64,000 bases of DNA from Anastrepha obliqua (Eukaryota; Arthropoda; Insecta; Diptera; Tephritidae): contig NC_072894.1 in the NCBI RefSeq assembly GCF_027943255.1, positions 59,151,601 to 59,215,600 of the forward strand. The letters are read 5' to 3'. This document shows, one piece after another, positions 31,652 through 41,504 of the stretch (positions within the stretch are counted from its first letter, which is position 1; every line of letters begins with the position of its first letter). A program made the position numbers and the translations under genes. A model generated the notes under the pieces. The model searched no databases, had not been told where the DNA came from, and was given only the letters and a program-made list of their open reading frames with translations.

Positions 31652-31940
31652 TGCAGCCGTATGGGTTGGTGCGTGGCTACCATTCGGAAGTGTACAGGCT
31701 CGAATCTCTGAAATAGCAAATGATCGGAAAAGGCTTTTCCTATAACGGTTGCTTCTCGGCACACAATGGCTAAACTCCGAGTGTATTTCTGCTATTAAAA
31801 CGCTCCTAATAAAAAATATCTGCCGTTCGGAGTCGGCTTAAAACTGTAACTTTTTCCTGAGAGAATATCAAGACGCACACAACAAATGGGAGAAGAAGCT
31901 CGGCTAAACACCTAATAAAGGGTGTAAACCACAATTTATA
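31652..31940 (+). mobile_element. SINE-A, nearly full length, diverged
   Basis: The head CCGTATGGGTTGGTGCGTGG, the B-box-like GGCTCGAATCTCTG, the body TCTGCCGTTCGGAGTCGGCT and the tail GGTGTAAACCACAATTTAT are all present in the expected order. The first dozen bases of the head are lost. Confidence 0.85.
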
Positions 31941-31944
31941 ATGA

Positions 31945-32298
31945 ACACTCATACACTATATTTGAAAAAAAAATCCTACGAGTATATAATAAAAACAAGT
32001 TTTGCACTGAAATATTAAAAAAAAAAAAATAAACACATAATATCGTTTTAGCCCTTTACTGCATCAATAGATAAAGCGTTGAAAAAATGAATCATGGTGG
32101 GAGTACCTGTATTTAATTATCAATAAGACATTCAGGTACATATTCAACGAAAAATAATTAGAAAGTTTTATATTTTCGTTTCTTTTACGGAACCATATAT
32201 AAAATCTAGTTGTAAAGTATAGAAAGCAGTCGGAAAGTGGCAAAATTAGTATCCGACGAAGAGGATGAGTATATCGATTATGTACATGAAAATACATA
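31945..32298. other. AT-rich DNA, no recognised feature
   Basis: A-rich and T-rich tracts; no supported gene or repeat. Confidence 0.4.
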
Positions 32299-32302
32299 TA
32301 TA

Positions 32303-32548
32303 AAGGGTTTTCCAATAACAGGTGTTATTTAGATTAGATTAGAGATGATTAACGATTTTTTATGGCCGGAATTGGATGGTATTGATCTGGACAATGTTTA
32401 TTTTCAACAAGACGGCGCTACGTGTCACACAAGTAACGAAACCATTTATCTTTTACGGGAAAACTTTCCGGACCGTGTTATCTCTCGAAGAGGTAATCAC
32501 AATTGGCCACCGAGAACTTGTGATTTAACACCTTGTGACTTTTTTCAC
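32303..32548 (+). mobile_element. DD41D derivative, subfamily 1, truncated at the right
   Basis: The left TIR AAGGGTTTTCCAATAACAGG follows TA. The coding remnant starts MINDFLWPELDGIDLDNVYF and continues FQQDGATCHTSNETIYLLRE to PPRTCDLTPCDFF, giving the second and third catalytic Asp 41 residues apart. Homology stops about 15 bases before the Mos1-like mariner, so the truncation is not caused by that insertion alone. It shares with the 5973 and 36921 copies the loss of the N-terminal half. Confidence 0.8.
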
Positions 32549-32563
32549 ATAACTTCAAGCCTA

Positions 32564-33849
32564 TTCGGACTATGAATAAGTTCGTGCGGTTTTACAACAG
32601 ATGGCGTAACTTGATTATTATTCCATCAATCCACATTTCCAAACATTCATTGGAGAGCTACTGTCGTAAGGCACAAACGTCAGTATAAGTTTTTTATTTG
32701 AAGCGTAAACAACAATATTTTTACCACACTTGAAAATGTCGAATTTCGTGCCAAATAATGTGTTTTTGCGGGGAATTCTTCTTCATTATTTTAATATGAA
32801 GAAAAAAGCAGCCGAAAGTCATCGTATCTTGGTGGAAGTTTATGGTGAGCATGCTCTAGCTGAGCGAACGTGCCAGAAGTGGTTTGCACGCTTTAAAAGT
32901 GGTGATTTTGGCTTGGAAGACGAAGAACGCGAGGGTGCGCCGCCAAAGTTCATGGATACCGAATTGGAGGAATTGCTCGATCAAGATCCGGCTCAAACGC
33001 AAGAAGAGGTTGCAAAAACTTTGGGAGTTGATCAATCAACCATTTCCAAACGTTTAAAAGCCATGGGAATGATCCGAAAGGTAGGCCATTGGGTGCCGTA
33101 TGAATTGAAGCCAAGAGACGTTGAACGCCGTTTTATGGCATGCGAACAACTGCTTCAACGGCACAAAAGAAAGGGTTTTTTGCATCGAATTGTGACTGGC
33201 GATGAAAAGTGGGTCCATTACGACAATCCAAAACGTCGGGCAACGTATGGACACCCTGGCCATGCTTCAACATCGACGTCGGCGCAGAATATTCATGGCC
33301 TGAAGGTTATGCTGTGTATCTGGTGGGACCAGCTGGGTGTTGTGTATTATGAGCTACTGAAACCGAATGAAACGATTACGGGGGATGTCTACCGACGACA
33401 ATTGATGCGTTTGAGCCGAGCACTGCGAGAAAAACGGCCGCAATACGCCGATAGACACGACAAAGTTATTTTGCAACATGACAATGCTCGGCCACATGTT
33501 GCACAAGTGGTCAAAACATACTTAGAAACGCTCAAATGGGATGTCCTACCCCACCCGCCGTATAGTCCAGACCTTGCGCCATCCGATTACTATCTCTTCC
33601 GATCGATGCAACATGGCCTGGCTGACCAGCACTTCCGTAATTACGATGAAGTCAAAAAATGGATCGATTCGTGGATTGCGGCAAAACCGACCGAATTTTT
33701 CACAAAGGGAATCCGTGAATTGCCAGAAAGATGGGAAAAAGTAGTAGTAAGCGATGGATAATACTTTGAATATTAAATTTGTAACCATTTTACGTCAATA
33801 AAGTTTCAAATTTCGAAAAAAAACCGCACGAACTTATTCATAGTCCTAT
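32564..33849 (+). mobile_element. Mos1-like (mauritiana-type) mariner, 1,286 bp, apparently complete
   Basis: TIRs of 29 bases: TTCGGACTATGAATAAGTTC plus GTGCGGTTT on the left (32564-32592) and the reverse complement of ATAGGACTATGAATAAGTTC plus GTGCGGTTT on the right (33821-33849), differing only in the outer three bases. TA flanks both ends (32562-32563 and 33850-33851). The 1,286-bp length equals that I recall for Mos1. A single open transposase frame lies centrally with short untranslated flanks. This is the only element here whose TIRs, target duplication and coding frame all look intact. Base composition of the coding part is more balanced than its surroundings. Confidence 0.93.
32736..33761 (+). 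CDS. mariner transposase, mauritiana-type (341 aa)
   Basis: A cut-and-paste transposase binding the 29-bp TIRs. The start is the ATG at 32736 (MSNFVPNNVFLRGIL), matching the known MSSFVPN-type start. The N-terminal helix-turn-helix pair includes KKAAESHRILVEVYG and CQKWFARFKSGDFGLEDEER; the linker WVPYEL (WVPHEL motif) is at about 123. Catalytic triad: Asp in IVTGDEKWVHYDNPKRR, Asp in VILQHDNARPHVAQ, Asp in YSPDLAPSDYYLF, with 34 residues between the last two (DD34D). WWDQLGVVYYELLKPNETI and the C-terminal LPERWEKVVVSDG fit Mos1-type proteins, which continue DGKYFE. Here the Lys codon position is TAA, followed by codons for YFEY and another TAA, so only a few C-terminal residues are lost relative to the usual 345. 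Activity is possible but untested. Confidence 0.93.
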   Translation: MSNFVPNNVFLRGILLHYFNMKKKAAESHRILVEVYGEHALAERTCQKWFARFKSGDFGLEDEEREGAPPKFMDTELEELLDQDPAQTQEEVAKTLGVDQSTISKRLKAMGMIRKVGHWVPYELKPRDVERRFMACEQLLQRHKRKGFLHRIVTGDEKWVHYDNPKRRATYGHPGHASTSTSAQNIHGLKVMLCIWWDQLGVVYYELLKPNETITGDVYRRQLMRLSRALREKRPQYADRHDKVILQHDNARPHVAQVVKTYLETLKWDVLPHPPYSPDLAPSDYYLFRSMQHGLADQHFRNYDEVKKWIDSWIAAKPTEFFTKGIRELPERWEKVVVSDG

Positions 33850-33851
33850 TA

Positions 33852-34785
33852 AATGTTCATTATTAGCCGACTCGACTAACACGAGCTTCATAACTGCATA
33901 GTAAAAATAGTATTATATCTGCAATTTTATTTTTCATACAATAAAACAACATCGGCAACTGAGATTAGACGATATTTGAAAGCGAGCGGCAAAGTGAGAG
34001 AAAAACTGTGCCAACTATGTCAACTATGCTAGTCAAATCGGAGCAAAATTAATCACTCTATCAGAAGGTTCACAATTTATGCAAACTGCGTCGTACATCA
34101 ATGTGAACTAGAGAGCTGCAGTATACAAACCAAAAAGTAATGGAGTGCGCAAAGATTAAAAAGAGATATCCATCACTTAAAATCATTTATTTGTATTTAA
34201 GAAAGTGCATTATTAAATTTGCGCCCCCTGTTAGTTATATTCTATAAATGCCATGGTATCGACGAAGAGCCAGCTCAAGAGATAACGTGACTGATATATC
34301 TCGAATAAGACAGGATACCAAGATTAGAGTTTTTTAATCCTGATATTTTCGGATAAATATAGAAAGTCATTTGGGATAGTATACCTTCATTAGCACGCAC
34401 TGTCATAATTGTTGTAAAGAGTAAAATTAAAAATAGAAGCATAATAATTCCTGATTACTTAGTAAAGCGATCCGTAATGAGTATGAAGTTCCACAAGTCG
34501 AGAATTTCATCACTACAATACCCACCATCGAATTAATCAAGTGGGAACGAGTACGACTTGCGAAACTATAGCAACTGGGAAAATGACGATGCGCTAATCC
34601 CACATCAACATACTCTCCGGCTGGTGCACACACAGCCTTTGCTAGTAAGTTTATTGAATTATTCGCAAAGGTCCTCCATATAAAAGTACTTTTGTACTTT
34701 TACTTTGAATTTCTTTGCTATGTAAAACAAGTATTGTATTAATTGAAATTAAGCTTAGAGTCTTACATTATTCTCAAGTATTTCT
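33852..34785. other. no recognised gene
   Basis: Moderately AT-rich. No domain, RNA or repeat with clear ends recognised. Confidence 0.4.
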
Positions 34786-34788
34786 GAA

Positions 34789-35600
34789 GTGTTTGAGTAC
34801 CTAATGTTGTCACAACCCTCGACAGTGCCGCATATACCTTCTCTGATTATCGCTGTTATTACGAATAAATCTTATGTTTTGCACCCAGCTGGTTTTAAAG
34901 CCATAGTGGTTTTAAAGTCAATGGCATACCCGGCTGATAGACTCACAAGGAACATATTTAATAATCTTCTTCTTAATAAGAATGACAGTCCTGCCATGTT
35001 TGAGTCATTGCTACAGCTAACGAAATTAAAGCACTGCAACATCGTACAGTTGTTTGTGAAAAATCTGAACCTTCGACTGCTATGGGTAAGAAGTGTTGAG
35101 AAGAGTCATTGAAAACAAGAGTCTATGCAATGGGCAGGAGATAGCAGAAAGGCTGGCCCAGTTAACGGTCACATTTATTTAAAATCCAAAACAAATTTAC
35201 TTATTGAATGTTTTCGGAAAAATAATACAGTGGACGCTGAATACTATACTATGGAAAGAAGTATGCAAATTGGTTGGGGAGGAAGAGGAGCCAAACTCGG
35301 CAAAGAGATTTTTGATTAGAGAGACGTGCGGGGGCAAAAATTTTAGTACTCAGAACAACTTCTGTGCGTTTATCCGGCATATTAAAAACGCGTTCAAAAT
35401 GCCTGGGAACCCCATTGTTTGAGGGTTTTCAGGACGTCTCAAAAGTGGATCTCCCAGCTCTGCTTAGTTCCGCCAAAAGCGAATCCTACATGATGTCTAC
35501 TTTCAGAATTCATAGAAGTCGGTCTCCATCTGGTATTGCTAGGGACCAAAAGGTCTACGCATGGCTTAATGCCAACCAAGCTAACTTAACCTAAGGAAGC
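34789..35600 (+). other. unidentified decayed ORF region, possibly repeat-derived
   Basis: A 107-codon + strand frame (34789-35112) and shorter overlapping frames to 35594 have balanced amino-acid composition, but I recognise no family. The segment ends GCTAACTTAACCTAA, similar to TAACC-type 3' ends of some fly retroelements. That makes a LINE 3' region a possibility rather than a host gene. Confidence 0.3.
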
Positions 35601-35604
35601 AGTC

Positions 35605-36045
35605 ATTACCCGGCATTTTGCAGTCAAAACTGAAATTACTTGATAACTGGACTAAAAGTTCTGTTTAAATGTTGAAATTATGTTTATATTGCACTTGAAA
35701 ACGACTGTATTTAAAAGCCAAGTTTTTCGAAATTAAAATCTTCAATTTCAAACATTTCATTTTCGATGTAAATTTTTTTTTTAATTTTAACTTGTAAATT
35801 TTAGGCGCTCCACATATTTTGAATTCACCAATCTCATGTTTGCAAAAATGATGTGTGAATTAAATTAATTAAGGTTTCGATTGAAAGTAATTGTTGTTTA
35901 ATAAAGCTTTCCAAATATTCAGGAGCACAAAAACACTAAGCTTAGCTATACTAATTTTGATGAAAATGAGTGGAAATTCGATAATTTAAAAATATTTTCG
36001 TTTAGTAAATCAATTCAAAGAACGCTAACTTTTTTCACAAACAAA
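35605..36045. other. AT-rich DNA, no recognised feature
   Basis: Nothing supportable seen; several poly-T and poly-A runs. Confidence 0.4.
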
Positions 36046-36049
36046 ACAA

Positions 36050-36500
36050 GAAAGAAAGAATGAAAAAAAAAACAAGTGCGGAAGGGCAAAATTCGGTTCG
36101 TACCGAAATTTATATACCCGCGCACATTTTAGTGAAGTTTAATTTTGGGTGGCTGTTAATTTCAATAATCAAACCAACTCATCGCACAGATAATGAGATT
36201 GTTAGATTTAAGGCCAGAGGGAGCAAACGAAGATTTACCCTTAACACATAAAAAATGGGCATGGTTTCTGCCCGATCTCAATATTATATAAATCAAATCT
36301 AAATGCGGCGAGGACCAACACGACCACCAAGTTTGAGCGAATCTGTAACAAAACTCAGTAGTTTTCCACCATTTATATGTAACATAAATATGACAGTATT
36401 TGCTTTAATTACCGGAATGAGAAGACTAAATGTAGTTACTGATCGACTTTGCCCATTTTTAATACCAAACTACATTGCGAAAAGTGTGATGGGTGTATAA
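36050..36500 (+). repeat. dispersed repeat R1, long copy
   Basis: Starts near AACAAGTGCGGAAGGGCAAA, followed by the imperfect palindrome TTCGGTTCGTACCGAA, ATTTATATACCCGCGC, GTGAAGTTTAATTTTGGGTG, GCTGTTAATTT and GCCCGATCTCAATATTATAT. These landmarks recur in the same order, inverted, at 27180-27545, with fragments at 17465 and 31310. No terminal repeats or protein were found. A class assignment is not possible by eye. Confidence 0.6.
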
Positions 36501-36504
36501 AAAT

Positions 36505-36918
36505 GCGTTTATGTCGAAGATAAAATTTTACATGCTCGCCGTGATAATACCACACACACATGCATACATAAACTCATCAAAGGCTATAAAAGCAGCAATG
36601 GGGAACATGAGAAATTAATAGATTTAAACGAGTACCTGCGACAACAACGGCGGAATAAGTCGAAAAATAAAAACTACACAAAAAGTTTGAACGGACATCA
36701 CCATGGTAAAAGAAAAGAACTGATGGCTGGTTGTTAATTTTTGCGTATCTCCGAATATATACATACTCGTACATACTGCACTATTGCACTCATACAGTCA
36801 CTCAAGGTATTGCTCGCGTGTATACGGTCACGTTCTTGCAACAAATTTGGAGCACTTCTAGAAAGAAAGTTGTCACCAAATTCAGTTTGCAATAAATCAA
36901 CTGTATATTCTTCGAATA
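36505..36918. other. no recognised gene
   Basis: Unique-looking DNA with short ORFs only. The TA at 36919-36920 bounds the next element. Confidence 0.4.
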
Positions 36919-36920
36919 TA

Positions 36921-37455
36921 AAGGGTTCTCTAATAAAACGTGTTATTTTGATATTCAAAAAAAATGTTATTTTTTAATATATGTAAATGATCGGATGTTT
37001 ATTTCATTATAGAGAGAAAGGTATGGTGTTAATAGTGGAAAATAACATCAGCCAAGTGGCCACCACGGCCACGCTTACAGGACAATATCCTATTTCATGA
37101 AATTTTCCATAACCGAATTGTAAAGTGGCTGCCCTATGTCCTCGATAGCCTCACGAATTCCATTTTTGAGGTCTGGAATCGACCCTGGGTTGTTGGCGTA
37201 GACCTTCTCTTTCACCCGGCCTCAAAGAAAAAAGTCACAAAGTGTTAAATCACAAGATATCGGTGGCCAATTGTGATCACCTCTTCGAGAGGTAACACGG
37301 TCCGGAAACTTCTCTCGTTCATTGCTTGTGTGGCGCGTAGCGCCGTCTTGTTGAAAATAAGCGTACTCCAGATCAATACCATCCAATTCCGGCCATAAAA
37401 AATCATTAATCATCGCTCGATAGCGATAGATAACACCCATTATTGGAAAACCCTT
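36921..37455 (-). mobile_element. 535-bp DD41D deletion derivative, subfamily 1
   Basis: The ends AAGGGTTCTCTAATAAAACG and, reversed, AAGGGTTTTCCAATAATGGG form TIRs; TA flanks both (36919-36920 and 37456-37457). The minus strand goes directly from the TIR region into YRAMINDFLWPELDGIDLEY, then FQQDGATRHTSN, a few missing codons, EKFPDRVTSRRGDHNWPPIS, CDLTLCDFFL and a C-terminal tail reaching about 37040. The N-terminal DNA-binding region and first catalytic Asp are absent. Size and breakpoint match the 5973-6506 copy. Confidence 0.88.
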
Positions 37456-37457
37456 TA

Positions 37458-38580
37458 TTTTGTTCCGACGCAAACAAATGTGCCCATTAATAAATTTTGT
37501 TTTATTTTACATTATATTTTATGGGGAACTTTGAAAAACATTTTTTTTCTTAAAATCTTTAATAGTAAAATTTAAATACAATTTAGCTACGATTTATGAT
37601 TCCACACATGCTTACAAATATTGCTGCCTCGATGAATATTTTGAGTAACTGTACATACGTACATGCAAAAAGTGCCTTCAAGCGCCATTGAATGTGTTGA
37701 ATTTCACTAAAAGCTTAGCGTGGAAATTTTTGCATTTTTTGCTTCAAATAAAACGCTTCCATACAGTGATTTTTTGCTGGGCTGGATGATGCAGCATTTG
37801 TTTGTTTCTTTTGTCGTACACACGCACACCACTGAACCAGTGTTCTCACATTTTGTCGACACGAAATCTCATTGATTTTGACGCTTCAGTCCTTGTGCTT
37901 GCGGGTACGGGGATAGATGAGCGTCGTGATTTTAATTAATTTTTTCTTTGATGCTTTGCTTTGATTTACTCCTACAATATTTATGTATATGTACACGCTT
38001 TTTTGTGCTCCGCCAAAGCATATTAATAAGTTTTGCCTTTCGACTACAGCTTTGAAGCTTGCTTGCGAAGACAACAAAAAAGATAACGGCTTTTTGTTAG
38101 TTGCAAAAAACTGTTGCAACTTTCTGAGCATCTAATGAAGGCGTTGCATTTTTCGTCAAAACCAAAGTTTGCTATTTCTTCTTTGTGTGCATTGGTCGGT
38201 GACATTGGAGCAGCAAAAACGTTGATTGCCTGTTGTTTGGTTTGGAAAAACATTTAAAAGTATAGGGATAGACAAGAGAATAAACGTAAATTTTTTTTTT
38301 TAGTATATCATATTGACCAAAGAAGTAACTAGTTTAAGAACACACTAAAGCTTTTGGTAGTTTGTATAGAGTACACTCAACGGTTCTTTTTATATTCGGT
38401 TTTAATGTGCTGCTGAACTTCTTCGCCCGATTCGGTACTTTAAACTTTGAACTTTATATGTATATCTACACACATTTTCATAAAATTTATTGTAGGCTGG
38501 CTATCAATAACAAACAATGTCATAGACTACGTTATAGCCTGAAACATCAGACGCTCGGGTGGAAATGGAGTTTTACCATT
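37458..38580. other. no recognised gene
   Basis: AT-rich with T runs. Frames at 37886-38253 on the minus strand show no motif. Confidence 0.4.
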
Positions 38581-38582
38581 TA

Positions 38583-39222
38583 AAGGGTGAGCTCGATTTT
38601 TAACCAATCTCAATAATAAGCATTCTATCAAAAGAAACGCCCAGGTGTCAGTAGTGAATAATTCCTAGATGATACCTTTTTCTGTGATTTGAGATATTTG
38701 TCAAGTAGGCAGGTATATAATTTTGAATGATGGAACAACGCGTTAAAATTATTGAGACTAATTATGAAAATGAACGGTTTTTAAGGAAAACATATCGCAA
38801 AATTGGTTTTTTTTTTTTGGTACAAATAATCATCCGATTGAGTCGATAATTCAAAGGTTAGTAAGAAAAGCTTAAGAAACTGGTTCTGTAGACGATTGAA
38901 AAAGGACTGACAGACCAAAAACTGACCGTTCTGTTGAGAATATTGCTGCTGTAGCGCAAAGCCTTGCTGAACAATCCTCAACATCGATATATCGATGTTC
39001 TCAACAATTTGGCATTCATGACTCGTGAGGAGTGGTGCGTTTTACTTGTAAACCTCGTCATGGCGGATATTTAAATGACGTGATGTTCCACATGTAATTG
39101 TTAAGAGCCGCATTTTGAGCAAAAGTAGTTAACCCTTTAAGGAAGGAAGGAATTTATAAGTACTAAATGCTGACATGTTTCATTTTAAAATAACATCTGG
39201 GTGCGTCTTTTGAGAAACCCCT
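38583..39222 (+). mobile_element. mariner-type deletion derivative, subfamily 2
   Basis: The ends AAGGGTGAGCTCGATTTTTA and, reversed, AGGGGTTTCTCAAAAGACGC are next to TA (38581-38582 and 39223-39224) and share their outer bases. The + strand reads MMEQRVKIIETNYENERFLR near 38730, then a QRLVRKA piece, DRPKTDRSVENIAAVAQSLA, EQSSTSIYRCSQQFGI, and then jumps to GGYLNDVMFHM near 39090. Thus the N-terminal DNA-binding domain is largely kept and the whole catalytic domain deleted. The 6520-6951 element has the same architecture. Confidence 0.8.
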
Positions 39223-39249
39223 TATTTTTAATTGCTTTTTAACTACTTG

Positions 39250-39400
39250 TGCTGAACTAGTTCCATCTTATTACGCTGCAATTCTTGCATGTGACCCATT
39301 TTTCATCGCCAGTTAGCATTCACTTCAAACAGCGAAGAATAATAGGCATCAATAGCATTCAAAAATTTCTTTTGTGTCAATTTGTGTGGAACTTATATAC
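39250..39400 (-). mobile_element. small mariner fragment
   Basis: The minus strand reads LTGDEKWVTCKNCSVIRWN, the block around the first catalytic Asp of mariner transposases. Flanking sequence is not recognisable as transposase. Confidence 0.55.
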
Positions 39401-39419
39401 ATCAGGTCACAGATAGGTT

Positions 39420-40545
39420 GGTGGCAGTAGAGGGTATTCTAAGACTAACACAGCCGCAGCTCTCGAATTGGGTAGTTATAAAGGGTGTGTTTTTTAGAGG
39501 TTAGGTTTTCAAGTTGGCACTACTTTTTTCGTAGATGGTCTTGATTTATGCTCAGTTTGGTTTGCCATTTCATAATGAATAGACTTACACCTGAACAACG
39601 TTTGCAAATCGTGCAAATTTATTACGAAAATAATGGTTCGGTTCGCGCGACGCATCGAAGAAAATTTTGTTCAGCGATGAAGCTCACTTTTGGTTGAATG
39701 GGTATGTCAATAAGCAAAATTGTCGCATTTGGAGTGAACATAATCCACAAGCCATTGCTGAGACGCCGTTACATCCTCAAAAAGTCACTGTTTGGTGTGC
39801 TCTATGGGCAGAGGGAATCATTGGTCCATATTTCTTTAAAAATGAAGCCGGCCATAATGTTAGAGTCAACGCTATAGAGCCATGATTAATGACTTTTTCG
39901 TGCCTGAATTGGACGATTTTGATGGGGACGACCTTTGGTTCCAACAAGACGGTGCTACATGCCATACAGCCAATGCAACAATCGATTTATTGAAGGAAAC
40001 TTTTGGTGAGCGCATTATCTCGCGCCGTGGAACTGTGGCGTGGCCTCCAAGATCGTGCGATATAACACCGCTGGACTATTTCTTGTGGGGCTATGTGAAG
40101 TCGCTTGTCTACGCAGATAAGCCCGATACGATTGACGTCTTGGAAGAGAATATTCGTCGCGTTATTGCTGGCATACGGCCCCAATTGCTGCAAAAAGTGG
40201 TCGAAAATTGGGCCCCTCGGCTGGAATTTATTCGAGCCAGCCGTTTTATTTCATCTTGAAAACCTAACCTCTAAAAAAACACCCTTTACTTACCGGACAA
40301 TGTCCCTTAGGTGTACATATGGAGAGACTTGGGATTGCTTCAAGTCCTTTGCTCTGAAACTGCCTAGAGGATGAGGTGGAATCCACTCAGCGCCTTCTCC
40401 TCAGCTGTCCTATCCTCCTCGGGCAGAGCCTTAGACATCTGGACGGTCACTTTTTTGTTACACCTGCGATTATTGCAGGTTTAAATATCGCACATCTGGT
40501 GAAGTTTAGCAGTACCCTGAAGCGGCTAATACGAACGTAATTAGC
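39420..40545 (+). mobile_element. jockey-type LINE C-terminal fragment, interrupted by a DD41D element
   Basis: Left of the insertion the + strand reads ILRLTQPQLSNWVV; right of it LTGQCPLGVHMERLGIASSP, then NCLEDEVESTQRLLLSCPIL, SLRHLDGHFF and NIAHLVKFSSTLKRLIRT. Together this is the post-RNase H region of jockey-type ORF2 (LTGHC.L..H..RLG......C..C...EE...HLL..CP......R...LG..FF). The reading frame shifts by one at the insertion site even after removing the element and one TA, so the LINE was already damaged. The fragment's 3' end is near 40545. Confidence 0.75.
39481..40286 (+). mobile_element. 806-bp DD41D derivative with well-preserved TIRs, nested in a LINE
   Basis: Left AAGGGTGTGTTTTTTAGAGG TTAGGTTTTC and the reversed right end AAGGGTGTTTTTTTAGAGGT TAGGTTTTC match over about 30 bases. 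TA flanks both ends (39479-39480 and 40287-40288). The start near 39574 gives MNRLTPEQRLQIVQIYYENN, then a deletion joins KILFSDEAHFWLNGYVNKQN (first Asp), KVTVWCALWAEGIIGPYFFK, and, after a frameshift near 39870, WFQQDGATCHTANATIDLLK and WPPRSCDITPLDYFLWGYVK (second and third Asp, 41 residues apart). Only part of the N-terminal domain is missing. The preserved TIRs suggest a comparatively young copy. Confidence 0.9.
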
Positions 40546-40549
40546 CACT

Positions 40550-40960
40550 GTTGGTCACCATCCAAAGTTTAGGGTCTACTACAAGGCCCCTTCTATTTCC
40601 CACCCTGTATGGTATCACAATGGACGAATTCTGATTATTTGTTCTAGTTCATTTGTCTTATCTTATCCTATCGTGCATGATATTAACGACATTTTCAGCG
40701 ATTGTCCTACCACTGCGGGCTAATATGTCCCCCTTTTTTATTTTGCATGAAATCCACAGACAGCATAATAACAAATAACAATAACAAATGATCTCACTTT
40801 TCACATAAGACGCAATGCTACAGGAACATTACATTTTTTCCTTTTTTACCTTTATTTTTGAATACAGTAAGCTATACATAACAGGCTTGACCAAACAAAA
40901 AACGTTTCTTGGAGCATACTTTAATATCATTTTTATTTCGCCCTATATGTAATATAGTGG
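40550..40960. other. no recognised gene
   Basis: The left part may be the 3' untranslated region of the LINE to the left. The rest is AT-rich. Confidence 0.4.
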
Positions 40961-40964
40961 CCTC

Positions 40965-41040
40965 GGTAGTCTAGCGTAAGTGCACTAGCCTGTCATCCCA
41001 GAGGTTGTGGGTTCGAGTCCCACGTAAAGCACGGTCCTCG
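40965..41040 (+). mobile_element. head of a second tRNA-derived repeat (SINE-B)
   Basis: GGCCTCGGTAGTCTAGCGTA AGTGC provides an A-box-like block and GTGGGTTCGAGTCCCAC a perfect T-arm stem with the B box. The 5' acceptor arm (GCCTCGG) has no complementary 3' arm, so this is not a functional tRNA gene. It continues directly into CGGTCCTCGCACTTTTCC and other non-tRNA sequence. This is the usual structure of a tRNA-derived SINE. Unlike SINE-A the variable arm is short. Confidence 0.65.
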
Positions 41041-41144
41041 CACTTTTCCAAACTTACCTACTTTCCTAGTTTCTATAAAAAAAAATAACTTCATTCCTCA
41101 ACCCCAACAATCTTATCCTTCCAATCCTTACTCCCGCACAAAAG

Positions 41145-41500
41145 TCAGCGCATGACTTGCATTGGGGCTGCTAAAACAAGCAAAAAACAAAGTAAAAGTA
41201 CACAGTTACATATTGCATAAGTGGCGCCAGGAAGAGGAAGCGGGCAATCGCGGTAATACCGCAGACACACTAAATTTAGCGAAGACCTCAACCATCTGTG
41301 TGATCCTTCTGGCAGGAAAATGTGACACACAGATGGCGCTTCAAGCAGTAATAAGGTGTTGTTCCTAAGCAACGACAGATGGGTATTCCCACTACTTAGG
41401 ACTGGTAGCGGCAGGCTAATCACCTACCCTGTCAGAAAGCAAATAGATTAACGAAACCAACACAAGACTGAGTCTTGCCGAGGCCCTATGCTTTCGAATG
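41145..41500 (+). repeat. GC-richer repeat-like segment, unassigned
   Basis: Distinctly GC-richer than its surroundings (GCGCCAGGAAGAGGAAGCGG, then GCGGCAGGCTAATCACCTAC, then GACTGAGTCTTGCCGAGGCC) and ending in an A-rich run near 41500. From memory it resembles untranslated parts of fly retroelements, but I cannot name the family. It may belong with the SINE-B head at its left or be separate. Confidence 0.35.
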
Positions 41501-41504
41501 GAGG

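Noticed and set aside
32730..32735. Starting the mariner transposase six bases upstream at TTG
   Set aside because: The ATG at 32736 gives MSNFVPN, matching the usual start of this family; a TTG start is not expected in an insect.
40965..41040. Functional tRNA gene
   Set aside because: A and B boxes and the T arm are fine, but the acceptor stem has no 3' partner and the sequence continues like a SINE.
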